From Streptomyces sp. A1277 (lineage in GTDB: Bacteria > Actinomycetota > Actinomycetes > Streptomycetales > Streptomycetaceae), in the NCBI RefSeq assembly GCF_004795015.1, contig NZ_SSBI01000012.1, forward strand, positions 87,649-151,648: a DNA stretch of 64,000 bases, given 5' to 3'. Positions 1 to 9,297 of this stretch are shown here, one piece after another. Made by a program: the position numbers and the translations under genes. Position 1 is the first letter of the stretch, and the number at the start of each line of letters is the position of its first letter. The notes below the pieces were generated by a model. That model was not told the DNA's origin. It worked only from the letters and a program-made list of their open reading frames with translations, and did not search any database.

Positions 1-44
1 CGCTCGGCCGCCCCCAAGAACATCCGCTGCAGGAGGCGGCATGA
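1..44 (+). CDS. 3' end of an upstream hopanoid-cluster gene (partial)
   Basis: An open frame enters from the left edge and ends in a TGA that overlaps the ATG of the next gene as ATGA. Its last residues read roughly LGRPQEHPLQEAA. In S. coelicolor a phytoene/squalene desaturase-like gene precedes the polyprenyl synthase, so this could be its tail. The piece is too short to identify by itself. The AGGAGG ribosome site of the next gene lies inside it, which suggests translational coupling. Confidence 0.4.
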   Translation, partial: LGRPQEHPLQEAA

Positions 45-1147
45 GCAGTACCACCGGAACAAGAGGAGAGTCAGTGACCCCGGCGAATCCGGCTTCCGAC
101 ACCGTGGCGGACAACACCACGGACGTCACCGCGCTTCTGGAGCGCGGACGGGCCCTTTCCGCGCCGGTGCTCCGGGCCGCCGTCGACCGGCTCGCACCGC
201 CCATGGACACCGTGGCCGCCTATCACTTCGGCTGGATCGATGCCCAGGGCAGGCCCTCCGACGGCGACGGCGGCAAGGCCGTCCGCCCGGCGCTGGCCCT
301 GCTGTCCGCGGAGGCGGCCGGCGCCGCGGCCGAGGCCGGCGTCCCCGGCGCCGTGGCCGTCGAACTCGTGCACAACTTCTCGCTGCTGCACGACGACCTG
401 ATGGACGGCGACGAGCAGCGGCGCCACCGCGACACCGTATGGAAGGTGCACGGCCCCGCCCAGGCGATCCTGGTCGGCGACGCCCTGTTCGCCCTGGCCA
501 ACGAGGTGCTGCTGGAGCTCGGCACGGCCGAGGCGGGCCGCGCGGCCCGGCGGCTGACATCGGCCACCCGCAAGCTCATCGACGGGCAGGCCCAGGACAT
601 CTCCTACGAGCACCGCGAGCGCGTCACCGTCGAGGAATGCCTGGAGATGGAGGGCAACAAGACCGGCGCCCTCCTCGCCTGTGCCTGCTCCATCGGCGCG
701 GTGCTCGGCGGCGCCGACGACCGCACCGCCGACGTCCTGGAGGCGTACGGCCACCACCTCGGGCTCGCCTTCCAGGCGGTCGACGACCTCCTCGGCATCT
801 GGGGCGACCCCGAGTCCACGGGCAAGCAGACGTGGAGCGATCTGCGCCAGCGCAAGAAGTCCCTGCCGGTCGTCGCCGCGCTCGCCGCGGGCGGCCCGGC
901 CTCCGAGCGCCTGGGCGAACTGCTCGCCGCGGACGCCAAGAGCACCGACTTCGACAGCTTCTCCGAAGAGGAGTTCGCCGCCCGTGCGGCGCTCATCGAG
1001 GAGGCGGGCGGCCGCGAGTGGACCGCCCAGGAGGCGCGTCGTCAGCATGCGGTCGCCATCGAGGTGCTGCACGGTGTCGACATGCCGGAAACCGTGCGGG
1101 CGCAGCTCACCGCGCTCGCGGACTTCGTTGTTGTACGAAAGAGATGA
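41..1147 (+). CDS. Polyprenyl diphosphate synthase of the hopanoid cluster
   Basis: This is a 368-aa trans-isoprenyl diphosphate synthase, which condenses IPP onto an allylic diphosphate to make a linear C15 or longer chain. The GKAVRP segment is near residues 78-83, the first aspartate-rich motif DDLMD is at 118-122, and the second, DDLLGIWGD, is at 248-256. The ATG is preceded at good spacing by AGGAGG and overlaps the previous stop. It sits directly before squalene-hopene cyclase, so its likely role is supplying farnesyl diphosphate for squalene. Chain length cannot be fixed by reading alone. The N-terminal 30 or so residues are polar and poorly conserved-looking. Confidence 0.9.
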   Translation: MSSTTGTRGESVTPANPASDTVADNTTDVTALLERGRALSAPVLRAAVDRLAPPMDTVAAYHFGWIDAQGRPSDGDGGKAVRPALALLSAEAAGAAAEAGVPGAVAVELVHNFSLLHDDLMDGDEQRRHRDTVWKVHGPAQAILVGDALFALANEVLLELGTAEAGRAARRLTSATRKLIDGQAQDISYEHRERVTVEECLEMEGNKTGALLACACSIGAVLGGADDRTADVLEAYGHHLGLAFQAVDDLLGIWGDPESTGKQTWSDLRQRKKSLPVVAALAAGGPASERLGELLAADAKSTDFDSFSEEEFAARAALIEEAGGREWTAQEARRQHAVAIEVLHGVDMPETVRAQLTALADFVVVRKR

Positions 1148-1255
1148 TCACCATCTGGTCCATATGACTCGCAGTCGCCGGCCGGCGTCCCGCACGGGGC
1201 GCCGGCCGACGGAGACCCCAGCACAGCAGAGGACGAACTGCACGGAGGGGAAGCC

Positions 1256-3259
1256 ATGACAGCGACGACCGACGGAAGCACCGGGGCTGTTGATCCCCGA
1301 GTGGCCTCGGCCAGTAGACCGACAACCGAATCAACCATCGCCGCGGACGCTGTACTGGCCGCCGCGCGGCGGGCCGCGGAGCGCTCGGTGGAGCACCTCC
1401 TCGGCAGGCAGGACGAACAGGGCTGGTGGAAGGGCGACCTCGCCACCAACGTCACCATGGACGCCGAGGACCTTCTGCTCCGCCAGTTCCTCGGCATCCA
1501 GGACCCGGCAACCGTCCGGGCGGCCGGCCGCTACATCCGCGGCGAGCAGCTCGGCGACGGAACCTGGGCCACCTTCCACGGCGGCCCCGGGGACCTCTCC
1601 GCCACGATCGAGGCGTACGTGGCGCTGCGGCTGGCCGGCGACCGGCCGGAAGACCCCCATATGACCCGGGCCGCCGGCTGGGTCAGGGAACAGGGCGGGA
1701 TCGCGGCGAGCCGGGTCTTCACCCGGATCTGGCTGGCCCTCTTCGGCTGGTGGAAGTGGGACGACCTGCCGGAGCTGCCGCCCGAGCTGATGTTCTTTCC
1801 CAAGTGGGTCCCGCTCAATATCTACGATTTCGGCTGCTGGGCCCGCCAGACCATTGTGCCGCTGACCGTCGTCTCGGCGAAGCGGCCGGTACGCCCGGCC
1901 CCGTTCGCCCTTGACGAGCTGCACACCGACCCCGACCACCCGAATCCGCCCAAGCGCCCCGCCCCGGCGGCGAGTTGGGACGGCCTTTTTCAGCGCCTGG
2001 ACAAGGCGCTGCATGTCTACCACCGCTTCGCGCCGCGACGGCTGCGCCGCGTCGCCATGAACGCGGCCGCCCGTTGGATCATCGAACGCCAGGAGAACGA
2101 CGGCTGCTGGGGCGGTATCCAGCCGCCCGCCGTCTACTCGGTCATCGCCCTGCACCTCCTCGGCTACGACCTCGAACACCCGGTGATGCGCGCCGGTCTC
2201 GAATCGCTCGACCGCTTCGCCGTGTGGCGCGAGGACGGCGCCCGCATGATCGAAGCCTGCCAGTCGCCGGTCTGGGACACCTGCCTGGCCACCATCGCGC
2301 TCGCCGACGCCGGGGTCGCCCCCGACCACCCGGCGCTCGTGAAGGCGGCGGACTGGATGCTCGGCGAGGAGATCGACCGGCCGGGCGACTGGGCGGTGCG
2401 CAGGCCCCGACTGCAGCCGGGCGGCTGGGCCTTCGAATTCCACAATGACAACTACCCCGACATCGACGACACCGCGGAGGTGGTCCTCGCCCTGCGCCGG
2501 GTCCGCCACCCCGAACCCGCCCGGGTGGACGCCGCCATCGCGCGCGGCGTGCGCTGGAACGTGGGCATGCAGTCCCGCAACGGGGCCTGGGGGGCGTTCG
2601 ACGCGGACAACACCAGCCCCTTCCCCAACCGGCTGCCGTTCTGCGACTTCGGCGAGGTCATCGACCCGCCGTCCGCCGACGTCACCGGCCATGTGGTGGA
2701 GATGCTCGCCATGGAGGGCCACGCCGGCCACCCCGTCACCCGGCGCGGAATCGAGTGGCTGCTCGCCGAACAGGACGCGGGCGGCGGCTGGTTCGGCCGC
2801 TGGGGCGTCAACTACGTCTACGGCACGGGGTCGGTGGTCCCCGCGCTGATCGCCGCCGGACTGCCCGCCACACACCCCGCGATCCGGCGCGCGGTCGACT
2901 GGCTGGAATCCGTCCAGAACGACGACGGCGGCTGGGGCGAGGACCTGCGCTCCTACATCGAGGAGAAGTGGATCGGCCAGGGGGCTTCCACCGCGTCCCA
3001 GACCGCCTGGGCGCTGCTCGCACTGCTCGCCGCGGGTCGGCGGGACACCGTCGCCGTGACGCGCGGCATCGCCTGGCTGACCGAGACCCAGCAGGCCGAC
3101 GGCTCCTGGGACGAGCCGTACTTCACCGGCACCGGCTTCCCCTGGGACTTCTCCATCAACTACCACCTCTACCGGCAGGTCTTCCCGCTCACCGCCCTCG
3201 GGCGGTACGTGCACGGCGACCCGTTCGCGGACCGCACGGCGACGCGCGAGGAGGTCTGA
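1256..3259 (+). CDS. shc: Squalene-hopene cyclase
   Basis: This 667-aa class II triterpene cyclase protonates squalene and folds it into hopene/hopanol at the membrane surface. The catalytic acid motif is DIDD at residues 402-405. Multiple QW-type repeats (for example QENDGCWGG, QNDDGGWGE, QQADGSWDE) run through both alpha-barrel domains, and the length is close to the usual 630-680. GGAGGGGAAG precedes the ATG. The stop overlaps the start of the nucleosidase gene (TGATG), so the two are translationally coupled. The roughly 50 N-terminal residues are Ser/Thr/Ala-rich and may not belong to the folded core. Confidence 0.97.
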   Translation: MTATTDGSTGAVDPRVASASRPTTESTIAADAVLAAARRAAERSVEHLLGRQDEQGWWKGDLATNVTMDAEDLLLRQFLGIQDPATVRAAGRYIRGEQLGDGTWATFHGGPGDLSATIEAYVALRLAGDRPEDPHMTRAAGWVREQGGIAASRVFTRIWLALFGWWKWDDLPELPPELMFFPKWVPLNIYDFGCWARQTIVPLTVVSAKRPVRPAPFALDELHTDPDHPNPPKRPAPAASWDGLFQRLDKALHVYHRFAPRRLRRVAMNAAARWIIERQENDGCWGGIQPPAVYSVIALHLLGYDLEHPVMRAGLESLDRFAVWREDGARMIEACQSPVWDTCLATIALADAGVAPDHPALVKAADWMLGEEIDRPGDWAVRRPRLQPGGWAFEFHNDNYPDIDDTAEVVLALRRVRHPEPARVDAAIARGVRWNVGMQSRNGAWGAFDADNTSPFPNRLPFCDFGEVIDPPSADVTGHVVEMLAMEGHAGHPVTRRGIEWLLAEQDAGGGWFGRWGVNYVYGTGSVVPALIAAGLPATHPAIRRAVDWLESVQNDDGGWGEDLRSYIEEKWIGQGASTASQTAWALLALLAAGRRDTVAVTRGIAWLTETQQADGSWDEPYFTGTGFPWDFSINYHLYRQVFPLTALGRYVHGDPFADRTATREEV

Positions 3260-3924
3260 TGGGCGATGGACCGGGGCAGGCCGGCCCCGTAGCCCCGCTG
3301 CTGATCGCCTGCGCGCTCGGCATCGAACAGCTCGCCCTGCGCACCGGCAGGGGGAGGGCGGCGGGCGCCCCGGAACGGGTCACCGTGCTCCGTACCGGCA
3401 TGGGTCCCAGGGCGGCCGAGGCCGCCGTGGCGCGCGTGCTCGGTCCGGGCGGGGGCGGGGCGCCGGGCACCGCGGTCATCGCGTCGGGGTTCTGCGCCGG
3501 CCTCGCGCCCGGGATGCACCCGGGCGACCTGGTGGTGGCCGAGGAGACCCGGGCGGCGGGGGACCCCGTCCGCTGCACGGGCACGGACCTGCTGGCCGAC
3601 GCGCTGGCCAGGGCCGTACCGGGCCGCACCGTCCACACCGGCCCGCTGACCGGGTCCGACCATGTCGTCCGGGGGCATGAGCGGGTCGAGCTGCGGGCCA
3701 CCGGGGCGATCGCGGTGGACATGGAGTCCGCCGCCACTCTGCGCACCGCCCTGCGCTCCGGGCCCCGCCCGGTTGCGGCCGTACGGGTGGTCGTGGACGC
3801 TCCGGAGCACGAGCTCGTCCGCATCGGCACGGTCCGCGGTGGAATATCGGCTTTCCGCGTTCTCCGTGCCGTACTACCGGCCTTTTATGAATGGCACCGA
3901 TCTTTGCTGCTCCCCAGGAGGTGA
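3259..3924 (+). CDS. hpnG: HpnG-like adenosylhopane phosphorylase / nucleosidase
   Basis: The 221-aa protein has the purine nucleoside phosphorylase / MTA-SAH nucleosidase fold. A glycine-rich strand near the N-terminus (LIACALGIEQ), the SGFCAGL segment, and the AVDMESAA motif with the ribose-binding Met-Glu are visible. In hopanoid pathways HpnG releases adenine from adenosylhopane to give (phospho)ribosylhopane, following HpnH. That role is inferred from its place between shc and hpnH. The start overlaps the shc stop by one base. The AGGAGGTGA ribosome site of hpnH lies in its last codons. Confidence 0.85.
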   Translation: MGDGPGQAGPVAPLLIACALGIEQLALRTGRGRAAGAPERVTVLRTGMGPRAAEAAVARVLGPGGGGAPGTAVIASGFCAGLAPGMHPGDLVVAEETRAAGDPVRCTGTDLLADALARAVPGRTVHTGPLTGSDHVVRGHERVELRATGAIAVDMESAATLRTALRSGPRPVAAVRVVVDAPEHELVRIGTVRGGISAFRVLRAVLPAFYEWHRSLLLPRR

Positions 3925-3929
3925 GCTAG

Positions 3930-4949
3930 ATGGCCATGCCGCTTCGTCAGACCATCAAGGTTGCGACGTACCTTGCCGAACAGAAGCTCCGCAGGCGGGA
4001 GAAGTTCCCGCTGATCGTCGAGCTGGAGCCGCTGTTCGCCTGCAATCTCGCCTGCGAGGGCTGCGGGAAGATTCAGCATCCGGCCGGAGTCCTCAAGCAG
4101 CGCATGCCGGTGGCCCAGGCCGTCGGCGCGGTGCTCGAATCCGGCGCCCCGATGGTCTCCATCGCGGGCGGCGAGCCGCTGATGCACCCGCAGATCGATG
4201 AGATCGTCCGCCAGCTCGTGGCGAAGAAGAAGTACGTATTCCTCTGCACCAACGCGATGCTGCTGCGGAAGAAGATCGAGAAGTTCACGCCGTCGCCGTA
4301 CTTCGCGTTCGCCGTGCACATCGACGGGCTGCGCGAGCGGCACGACGAGTCGGTCGCCAAGGAAGGGGTGTTCGACGAGGCCGTGGCGGCGATCAAGGAG
4401 GCCAAGCGGCGCGGCTTCCGGGTCACCACCAACTCCACGTTCTTCAACACCGACACCCCGCAGACCATCATCGAGGTCCTCAACTACCTCAACGACGACC
4501 TCAAGGTCGACGAGATGATGATCTCGCCCGCCTACGCGTACGAGAAGGCGCCCGACCAGGAGCACTTCCTCGGGGTCGAGCAGACCCGCGAGCTGTTCAA
4601 GAAGTCCTTCGCCGGCGGCAACCGCGCCAGGTGGCGCCTGAACCACTCGCCGCTCTTCCTGGACTTCCTGGAGGGCAAGGCGGACTTCCCGTGCACGGCG
4701 TGGGCCATCCCGAACTACTCGCTGTTCGGCTGGCAGCGGCCCTGCTACCTGATGAGCGACGGCTACGTGCCGACGTACCGCCAGCTCATCGAGGAGACCG
4801 ACTGGGACAAGTACGGCCGGGGCAAGGACCCGCGCTGCGCCAACTGCATGGCGCACTGCGGCTACGAGCCCACCGCCGTGCTCGCCACCATGGGGTCGCT
4901 GAAGGAGTCCCTGCGGGCCGCGCGCGAGACCGTCGGCGGGACCCGGTGA
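3930..4949 (+). CDS. hpnH: HpnH radical SAM adenosylhopane synthase
   Basis: This 339-aa radical SAM enzyme attaches a 5'-deoxyadenosyl group to diploptene, the first step in making C35 bacteriohopanepolyols. The [4Fe-4S] motif CxxxCxxC is C38, C42 and C45 within CNLACEGC, followed by the SIAGGEPL segment. A C-terminal cysteine group (CANCMAHCGYEPTA) matches the family's extra domain. The ATG follows AGGAGGTGAGCTAG, one of the strongest ribosome sites in the window. The length fits the family. Confidence 0.95.
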   Translation: MAMPLRQTIKVATYLAEQKLRRREKFPLIVELEPLFACNLACEGCGKIQHPAGVLKQRMPVAQAVGAVLESGAPMVSIAGGEPLMHPQIDEIVRQLVAKKKYVFLCTNAMLLRKKIEKFTPSPYFAFAVHIDGLRERHDESVAKEGVFDEAVAAIKEAKRRGFRVTTNSTFFNTDTPQTIIEVLNYLNDDLKVDEMMISPAYAYEKAPDQEHFLGVEQTRELFKKSFAGGNRARWRLNHSPLFLDFLEGKADFPCTAWAIPNYSLFGWQRPCYLMSDGYVPTYRQLIEETDWDKYGRGKDPRCANCMAHCGYEPTAVLATMGSLKESLRAARETVGGTR

Positions 4950-5080
4950 GCTGAGAGCCGGTCGCCGAGCCGGCGGGCGTGGCCGGTGCCGCGCCCGTCG
5001 GCATGGACGGCGCCGGGGCCCCCTCCGGGGGGTCCCGGCCGTCACTTGAGCTGGAACAGGAGCAGAGAGGGGGCCCGGGC

Positions 5081-7009
5081 ATGACGCTGCTGCAGACCAT
5101 CCGGGGGCCGCACGATCTCAAGGCACTGAACGCGTCGCAACTCGGCGAACTCGCCGACGACATCCGTACGTTCCTGGTGCAGGCAGTCGCCAGGACCGGG
5201 GGCCACCTCGGCCCCAACCTCGGGGTGGTGGAGCTGACCATCGCCCTGCACCGGGTCTTCGACTCGCCCGCGGACCGCATCCTGTGGGACACCGGCCACC
5301 AGAGCTACGTGCACAAACTCCTCACCGGGCGCCAGGACTTCTCCAAGCTGCGCGGCAAGGGCGGCCTGTCCGGCTACCCGTCCCGCGAGGAGTCCGAGCA
5401 CGACGTCATCGAGAACTCGCACGCCTCCACCGTCCTGGGCTGGGCCGACGGCCTCGCCAAGGCCAACGAGGCGCGGGGCAAGGACGACCACGTGGTCGCG
5501 GTCATCGGTGACGGAGCCCTGACCGGCGGCATGGCCTGGGAGGCGCTGAACAACATCGCCGCCGCCAAGGACCGCCCGCTCATCGTCGTCGTCAACGACA
5601 ACGAACGCTCCTACGCGCCCACCATCGGCGGCCTCGCCCGCCACCTGGCGACCCTGCGCACCACCGACGGCTACGAGCGCTTCCTCGCCTGGGGCAAGGA
5701 CCTCCTGGAGCGCACCCCCGTCATCGGTCAGCCGCTGTACGGGTCGCTGCACGGGGCGAAGAAGGGGTTCAAGGACTTCATCGCCCCGCAGGGCATGTTC
5801 GAGGACCTGGGGCTGAAGTACGTCGGCCCGGTCGACGGGCACGACACCGCCGCCGTCGAGGCGGCGCTGCGGCGCGCCAAGCGCTTCCGCGGCCCGGTGC
5901 TCGTGCACTGCCTCACCGAGAAGGGGCGCGGCTACGCCCCCGCCCTGCTCGACGAGGCCGACCGCTTCCACACCGTCGGCGCCATGGACCCGCTGACCTG
6001 CGTCCCGCTCGCCCCCGCGGCAGGCCCGTCCTGGACCTCCGTGTTCGGGGACGAGATCGCGGCGATCGGGGCGGAGCGGCCGGACGTCGTCGCGCTCACC
6101 GCCGCGATGCTGGACCCCGTCGGGCTGACGAAGTTCGCCGAGGCGTTCCCCGACCGGGTCTGGGACGTGGGCATCGCCGAACAGCACGCCGCGGTCAGCG
6201 CCGCCGGGCTCGCCACCGGCGGGCTCCACCCGGTCGTCGCCGTCTACGCCACCTTCCTCAACCGGGCCTTCGACCAGCTGCTGATGGACGTCGCCCTGCA
6301 CGAGTGCGGCGTCACCTTCGTCCTGGACCGGGCCGGGGTCACCGGTACGGACGGCGCCTCGCACAACGGCATGTGGGACATGTCCGTGCTCCAGGTCGTC
6401 CCCGGGCTGCGCATCGCGGCCCCGCGCGACGCGGACCGGCTGCGGGAGGAGCTGCGCGAGGCCGTCGCGGTGGACGACGCGCCGACGCTGGTCCGCTTCC
6501 CGAAGGAGTCGGTGGGCGAGCCGGTCCCCGCGCTCGGTCGGATCGGCGGCATGGACGTGCTGCAACGCGCCGAGGACGCCGATGTGCTGCTCGTCGCCGT
6601 CGGCGTGATGGCGTCCGTCTGCCTGCGTACCGCCGAACTGCTCGCGGGCGCCGGTATCCGCTGCACCGTGGTGGACCCGCGCTGGGTCAAACCGGTCGAC
6701 GCGCAGCTGCCGCCGCTCGCCGCCGAGCACCGGCTCGTCGCCGTCGTCGAGGACAACAGCCGGGCCGGCGGCTTCGGTTCGGCGGTCGGCCAGGCGCTGC
6801 GGGACGCCGGCGTCGACGTACCGCTGCGGACCTTCGGCATTACCGAGCAGTTCCTCGCGCACGGCAAACGGACCGAGGTGCTGGCCGACATCGGACTCAC
6901 ACCGGTCGAGATCGCGGGCCGGATCAGCGCCGCGACGGCCGCCCGGAAGGCGGCCGGCGGCACGGGGCACGGAGCCCCGGGCAACGGGCACAAGGAGAGC
7001 GGGGCATGA
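5081..7009 (+). CDS. dxs: 1-deoxy-D-xylulose-5-phosphate synthase (second, cluster-linked copy)
   Basis: The 642-aa thiamine-diphosphate enzyme condenses pyruvate and glyceraldehyde-3-phosphate to DXP, the first committed MEP-pathway step. The [12 protein letters not shown] segment, the ThDP motif running from GDGALTGG to LNN, and a transketolase C-terminal half with [10 protein letters not shown] are visible. The ATG at 5081 follows a purine-rich AGAGAGGGGG; in-frame codons further upstream read as low-complexity and are probably untranslated. As S. coelicolor has both an ispG and a dxs here, this is probably a dedicated copy boosting precursor supply. No ispG lies between hpnH and dxs in this window. 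The stop overlaps the next start as ATGA. Confidence 0.95.
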   Translation: MTLLQTIRGPHDLKALNASQLGELADDIRTFLVQAVARTGGHLGPNLGVVELTIALHRVFDSPADRILWDTGHQSYVHKLLTGRQDFSKLRGKGGLSGYPSREESEHDVIENSHASTVLGWADGLAKANEARGKDDHVVAVIGDGALTGGMAWEALNNIAAAKDRPLIVVVNDNERSYAPTIGGLARHLATLRTTDGYERFLAWGKDLLERTPVIGQPLYGSLHGAKKGFKDFIAPQGMFEDLGLKYVGPVDGHDTAAVEAALRRAKRFRGPVLVHCLTEKGRGYAPALLDEADRFHTVGAMDPLTCVPLAPAAGPSWTSVFGDEIAAIGAERPDVVALTAAMLDPVGLTKFAEAFPDRVWDVGIAEQHAAVSAAGLATGGLHPVVAVYATFLNRAFDQLLMDVALHECGVTFVLDRAGVTGTDGASHNGMWDMSVLQVVPGLRIAAPRDADRLREELREAVAVDDAPTLVRFPKESVGEPVPALGRIGGMDVLQRAEDADVLLVAVGVMASVCLRTAELLAGAGIRCTVVDPRWVKPVDAQLPPLAAEHRLVAVVEDNSRAGGFGSAVGQALRDAGVDVPLRTFGITEQFLAHGKRTEVLADIGLTPVEIAGRISAATAARKAAGGTGHGAPGNGHKESGA

Positions 7010-8400
7010 AGGACGACGAGCCCAAGGGCTTCGATCTGGCGCGGCTTCTCGCCGAGCGCGGCGCCGAACGCTACGAGCTGCACACCAAGCACCTCAACCA
7101 CCAGCTCCCGCGCATGCTGCACACCATCGGCTTCGACAAGGTCTACGAACGGGCCGAGGGCGCGCACTTCTGGGACGCGGACGGCAACGACTACCTGGAC
7201 ATGCTCGCCGGTTTCGGGGTGATGGGCCTCGGCCGGCACCACCCCGTCGTACGCAAGGCGCTGCACGATGTCCTGGACGCCTCGCTCGCCGACCTGACCC
7301 GCTTCGACTGCCAGCCGCTGCCGGGGCTGCTGGCCGAGAAGCTGCTGAGCCACAGCCCGCACCTGGACCGGGTGTTCTTCGGCAACAGCGGTACGGAGGC
7401 CGTCGAGACGGCGCTCAAGTTCGCCCGGTACGCCACCGGCAGGCCGAGAATCCTCTACTGCGACCACGCCTTCCACGGCCTGACCACCGGCTCCCTCTCG
7501 GTCAACGGCGAGGGCGGCTTCCGCGACGGCTTCGCCCCGCTGCTGCCCGACACCGCCATCCCGCTCGGTGACCTCGACGCGCTGCGGCGGGAGCTCAAGC
7601 GCGGCGATGTGGCCGCACTCGTGGTCGAGCCGATCCAGGGCAAGGGCGTGCTCGCCCCGCCGCCCGGGTTCCTGCGCGAGGCGCAGGAGCTGCTGCACAA
7701 GCACAAGGCCCTCCTCATCGCCGACGAGGTACAGACGGGTCTGGGCAGGACCGGCGACTTCTACGCGTACCAGCACGAGGAGGGCGTCGAACCCGATCTG
7801 GTCTGCGTGGCCAAGGCGCTCTCCGGCGGTTACGTCCCGGTCGGGGCGACGCTCGGCAAGGACTGGATCTTCAAGCGGGTCTACTCCTCCATGGACCGGG
7901 TCCTCGTCCACTCCGCGAGCTTCGGCTCCAACGCGCAGGCCATGGCGGCCGGACTCGCGGTGCTCTCGGTGATGGAGGACGAGGAGACCGTGGCGCACGC
8001 GCGCCGCACCGGCGACCTGCTGCGCGAGCGGCTGTCCGCGCTCGTCGGCCGCTACGAGCTTCTGCACGAGGTGCGGGGGCGCGGGCTGATGATCGGCATC
8101 GAGTTCGGCCGCCCGTCCTCGCTGAAGCTGCGCAGCCGCTGGACCATGCTCCAGGCGGCCCGCAAGGGGCTCTTCGCGCAGATGGTGGTCGTGCCCCTGC
8201 TGCAGAAGCACCGGATCCTCACCCAGGTCTCCGGCGACCACCTCGAAGTGATCAAGCTGATTCCGCCGCTGGTGATCGACGACGCGGACGTGGACCGGTT
8301 CGTGGGCGCCTTCACCGCCGTGATGGACGACGCGCACGGCGGCGGGCTGATGTGGGACTTCGGCCGGACCCTGGTGAAGCAGGCGGTCGCGAACCGCTGA
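7006..8400 (+). CDS. Class III aminotransferase, HpnO-like
   Basis: This is a 464-aa PLP-dependent class III (ornithine/acetylornithine-type) aminotransferase. The cofactor lysine is K270 in [13 protein letters not shown], preceded by the [13 protein letters not shown] aspartate motif. In hopanoid gene sets the HpnO member converts ribosylhopane to aminobacteriohopanetriol, and position as last gene of the operon supports that role here. It is translationally coupled to dxs (ATGA). A paired inverted repeat begins four bases after its stop. An ordinary ornithine-type aminotransferase is possible but less likely in this setting. Confidence 0.85.
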   Translation: MKDDEPKGFDLARLLAERGAERYELHTKHLNHQLPRMLHTIGFDKVYERAEGAHFWDADGNDYLDMLAGFGVMGLGRHHPVVRKALHDVLDASLADLTRFDCQPLPGLLAEKLLSHSPHLDRVFFGNSGTEAVETALKFARYATGRPRILYCDHAFHGLTTGSLSVNGEGGFRDGFAPLLPDTAIPLGDLDALRRELKRGDVAALVVEPIQGKGVLAPPPGFLREAQELLHKHKALLIADEVQTGLGRTGDFYAYQHEEGVEPDLVCVAKALSGGYVPVGATLGKDWIFKRVYSSMDRVLVHSASFGSNAQAMAAGLAVLSVMEDEETVAHARRTGDLLRERLSALVGRYELLHEVRGRGLMIGIEFGRPSSLKLRSRWTMLQAARKGLFAQMVVVPLLQKHRILTQVSGDHLEVIKLIPPLVIDDADVDRFVGAFTAVMDDAHGGGLMWDFGRTLVKQAVANR

Positions 8401-8403
8401 GGT

Positions 8404-8438
8404 TTGCCTCGGAGGCAAGAAATTTGCCTCCGAGGAAA
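8404..8438. promoter_or_regulatory. Two phased inverted repeats, likely operator of the XRE-cupin gene
   Basis: TTGCCTC-G-GAGGCAA at 8404-8418 is a perfect dyad with a one-base centre. A second, slightly degenerate copy TTGCCTC-C-GAGGAAA lies at 8424-8438. Their centres are exactly 20 bp apart, about two helical turns, as expected for two repressor dimers on one face. They sit 20-55 bp before the ATG of the XRE-family gene, so autoregulation is the simplest reading. Because the first dyad begins just after the aminotransferase stop, it could also act as a weak stem-loop. Confidence 0.7.
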
Positions 8439-8458
8439 GATTTTGGCCCAATGGAGGC

Positions 8459-9067
8459 ATGAATCCTCCGGACGACCAGGTGGCCGACGAGCTCCCCGGC
8501 GTCGCCCCACGTCTGCGCGACCTGCGCCGCGGCCGCGGTCTCACCCTGGAGACCGCGGCCCAGCGCGCCGGGCTCTCGCCCGCCCATCTCTCCCGGCTCG
8601 AAACGGGCCGGCGCCAGCCCTCGCTGCCGATGCTGCTCCAGCTGGCCAGGATCTACGGTACGACGGTTTCCGAGCTGCTCGGCGAGAGCTCCCCGGAACG
8701 TGACGCGATCGTCCGCGGCCGCCCGTTCGAGGGTGCGGCGGCCGACGGCTGGCTGTACCAGCAGGCCGGGGGCTCAGGCCGGGCCATGCAGGCGCTGCGC
8801 GTCCGCGTCCCGTACGGCGCCCAGGGCGACCTGGTCCGCGTCCACCCCGGCGAGGAGTGGCTGTACGTCCTGGCAGGCCGCCTCAGGGTGACCCTCGGTG
8901 AGACGGTGCACGACCTCGCCCCCGGGGACAGCGCGCACTTCGACTCGCTCACCCCGCACCGGATCGCGGCCCCGGAGCCGGACGGCTCGGAGCTGCTCTT
9001 CGTCCACACCCTGCTGCAGAGTCCCGCCGCCGAGCTGTGCCTCGGCGGCGGGATCCACCGACGCTAG
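8459..9067 (+). CDS. XRE-family regulator with C-terminal cupin sensor
   Basis: The 202-aa protein has a helix-turn-helix at about residues 17-74 (TLETAAQRAGLSPAHLSRLETG) and a small cupin barrel at about 110-190 (VHPGEEWLYVLAGRL, DLAPGDSAHFDS, PHR). This architecture is that of cytoplasmic one-component regulators that bind a small ligand in the cupin. It follows the hopanoid operon by 58 bp on the same strand, separated by tandem operator-like repeats. It could regulate the small membrane protein next to it, itself, or the cluster; the ligand is unknown. GGAGGC precedes the ATG. Confidence 0.88.
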   Translation: MNPPDDQVADELPGVAPRLRDLRRGRGLTLETAAQRAGLSPAHLSRLETGRRQPSLPMLLQLARIYGTTVSELLGESSPERDAIVRGRPFEGAAADGWLYQQAGGSGRAMQALRVRVPYGAQGDLVRVHPGEEWLYVLAGRLRVTLGETVHDLAPGDSAHFDSLTPHRIAAPEPDGSELLFVHTLLQSPAAELCLGGGIHRR

Positions 9068-9110
9068 ACGTCCCCGCGTCCGGTGCCCCCGGCCGCCAGA
9101 GAGGCCAGTC

Positions 9111-9287
9111 ATGTCCGATTCCGAGAACTACGACCCGCTCACCCCGGCCAAGCGCGCGAACGCCGACACGCATGAGAAGAAGATGCCCCGCGGGCTCGTC
9201 ATCCGGCTGTTCGCCTACCTGGTGGCCGGACACGTCATCGCCGGGTTCCTCTATCTGCTGTTCGCGGTCGGGATGCACAACCAGTAG
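9111..9287 (+). CDS. Small single-span membrane protein (DUF6126-like)
   Basis: This 58-aa protein has a charged N-terminal half (MSDSENYDPL, KRANADTHEKK) and one hydrophobic helix at about residues 30-54 (IRLFAYLVAGHVIAGFLYLL). The ATG follows AGAGAGGCC. Similar short proteins accompany XRE-cupin regulators in streptomycetes, and I believe they are catalogued as DUF6126, though that is from memory. Function is unknown. Pairing with the cupin regulator suggests it may be a regulated membrane component. It ends ten bases before the stop of the convergent phosphatase gene. Confidence 0.8.
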   Translation: MSDSENYDPLTPAKRANADTHEKKMPRGLVIRLFAYLVAGHVIAGFLYLLFAVGMHNQ

Positions 9288-9297
9288 GCCCGCCGGC

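Noticed and set aside
6244..8544. 766-codon minus-strand frame opposite dxs and the aminotransferase gene
   Set aside because: It spans two real genes on the other strand and has no recognisable domain; typical antisense shadow in high-GC DNA. The same applies to long minus frames at 1331-3214, 5042-6991, 53603-55759 and 61898-63985.
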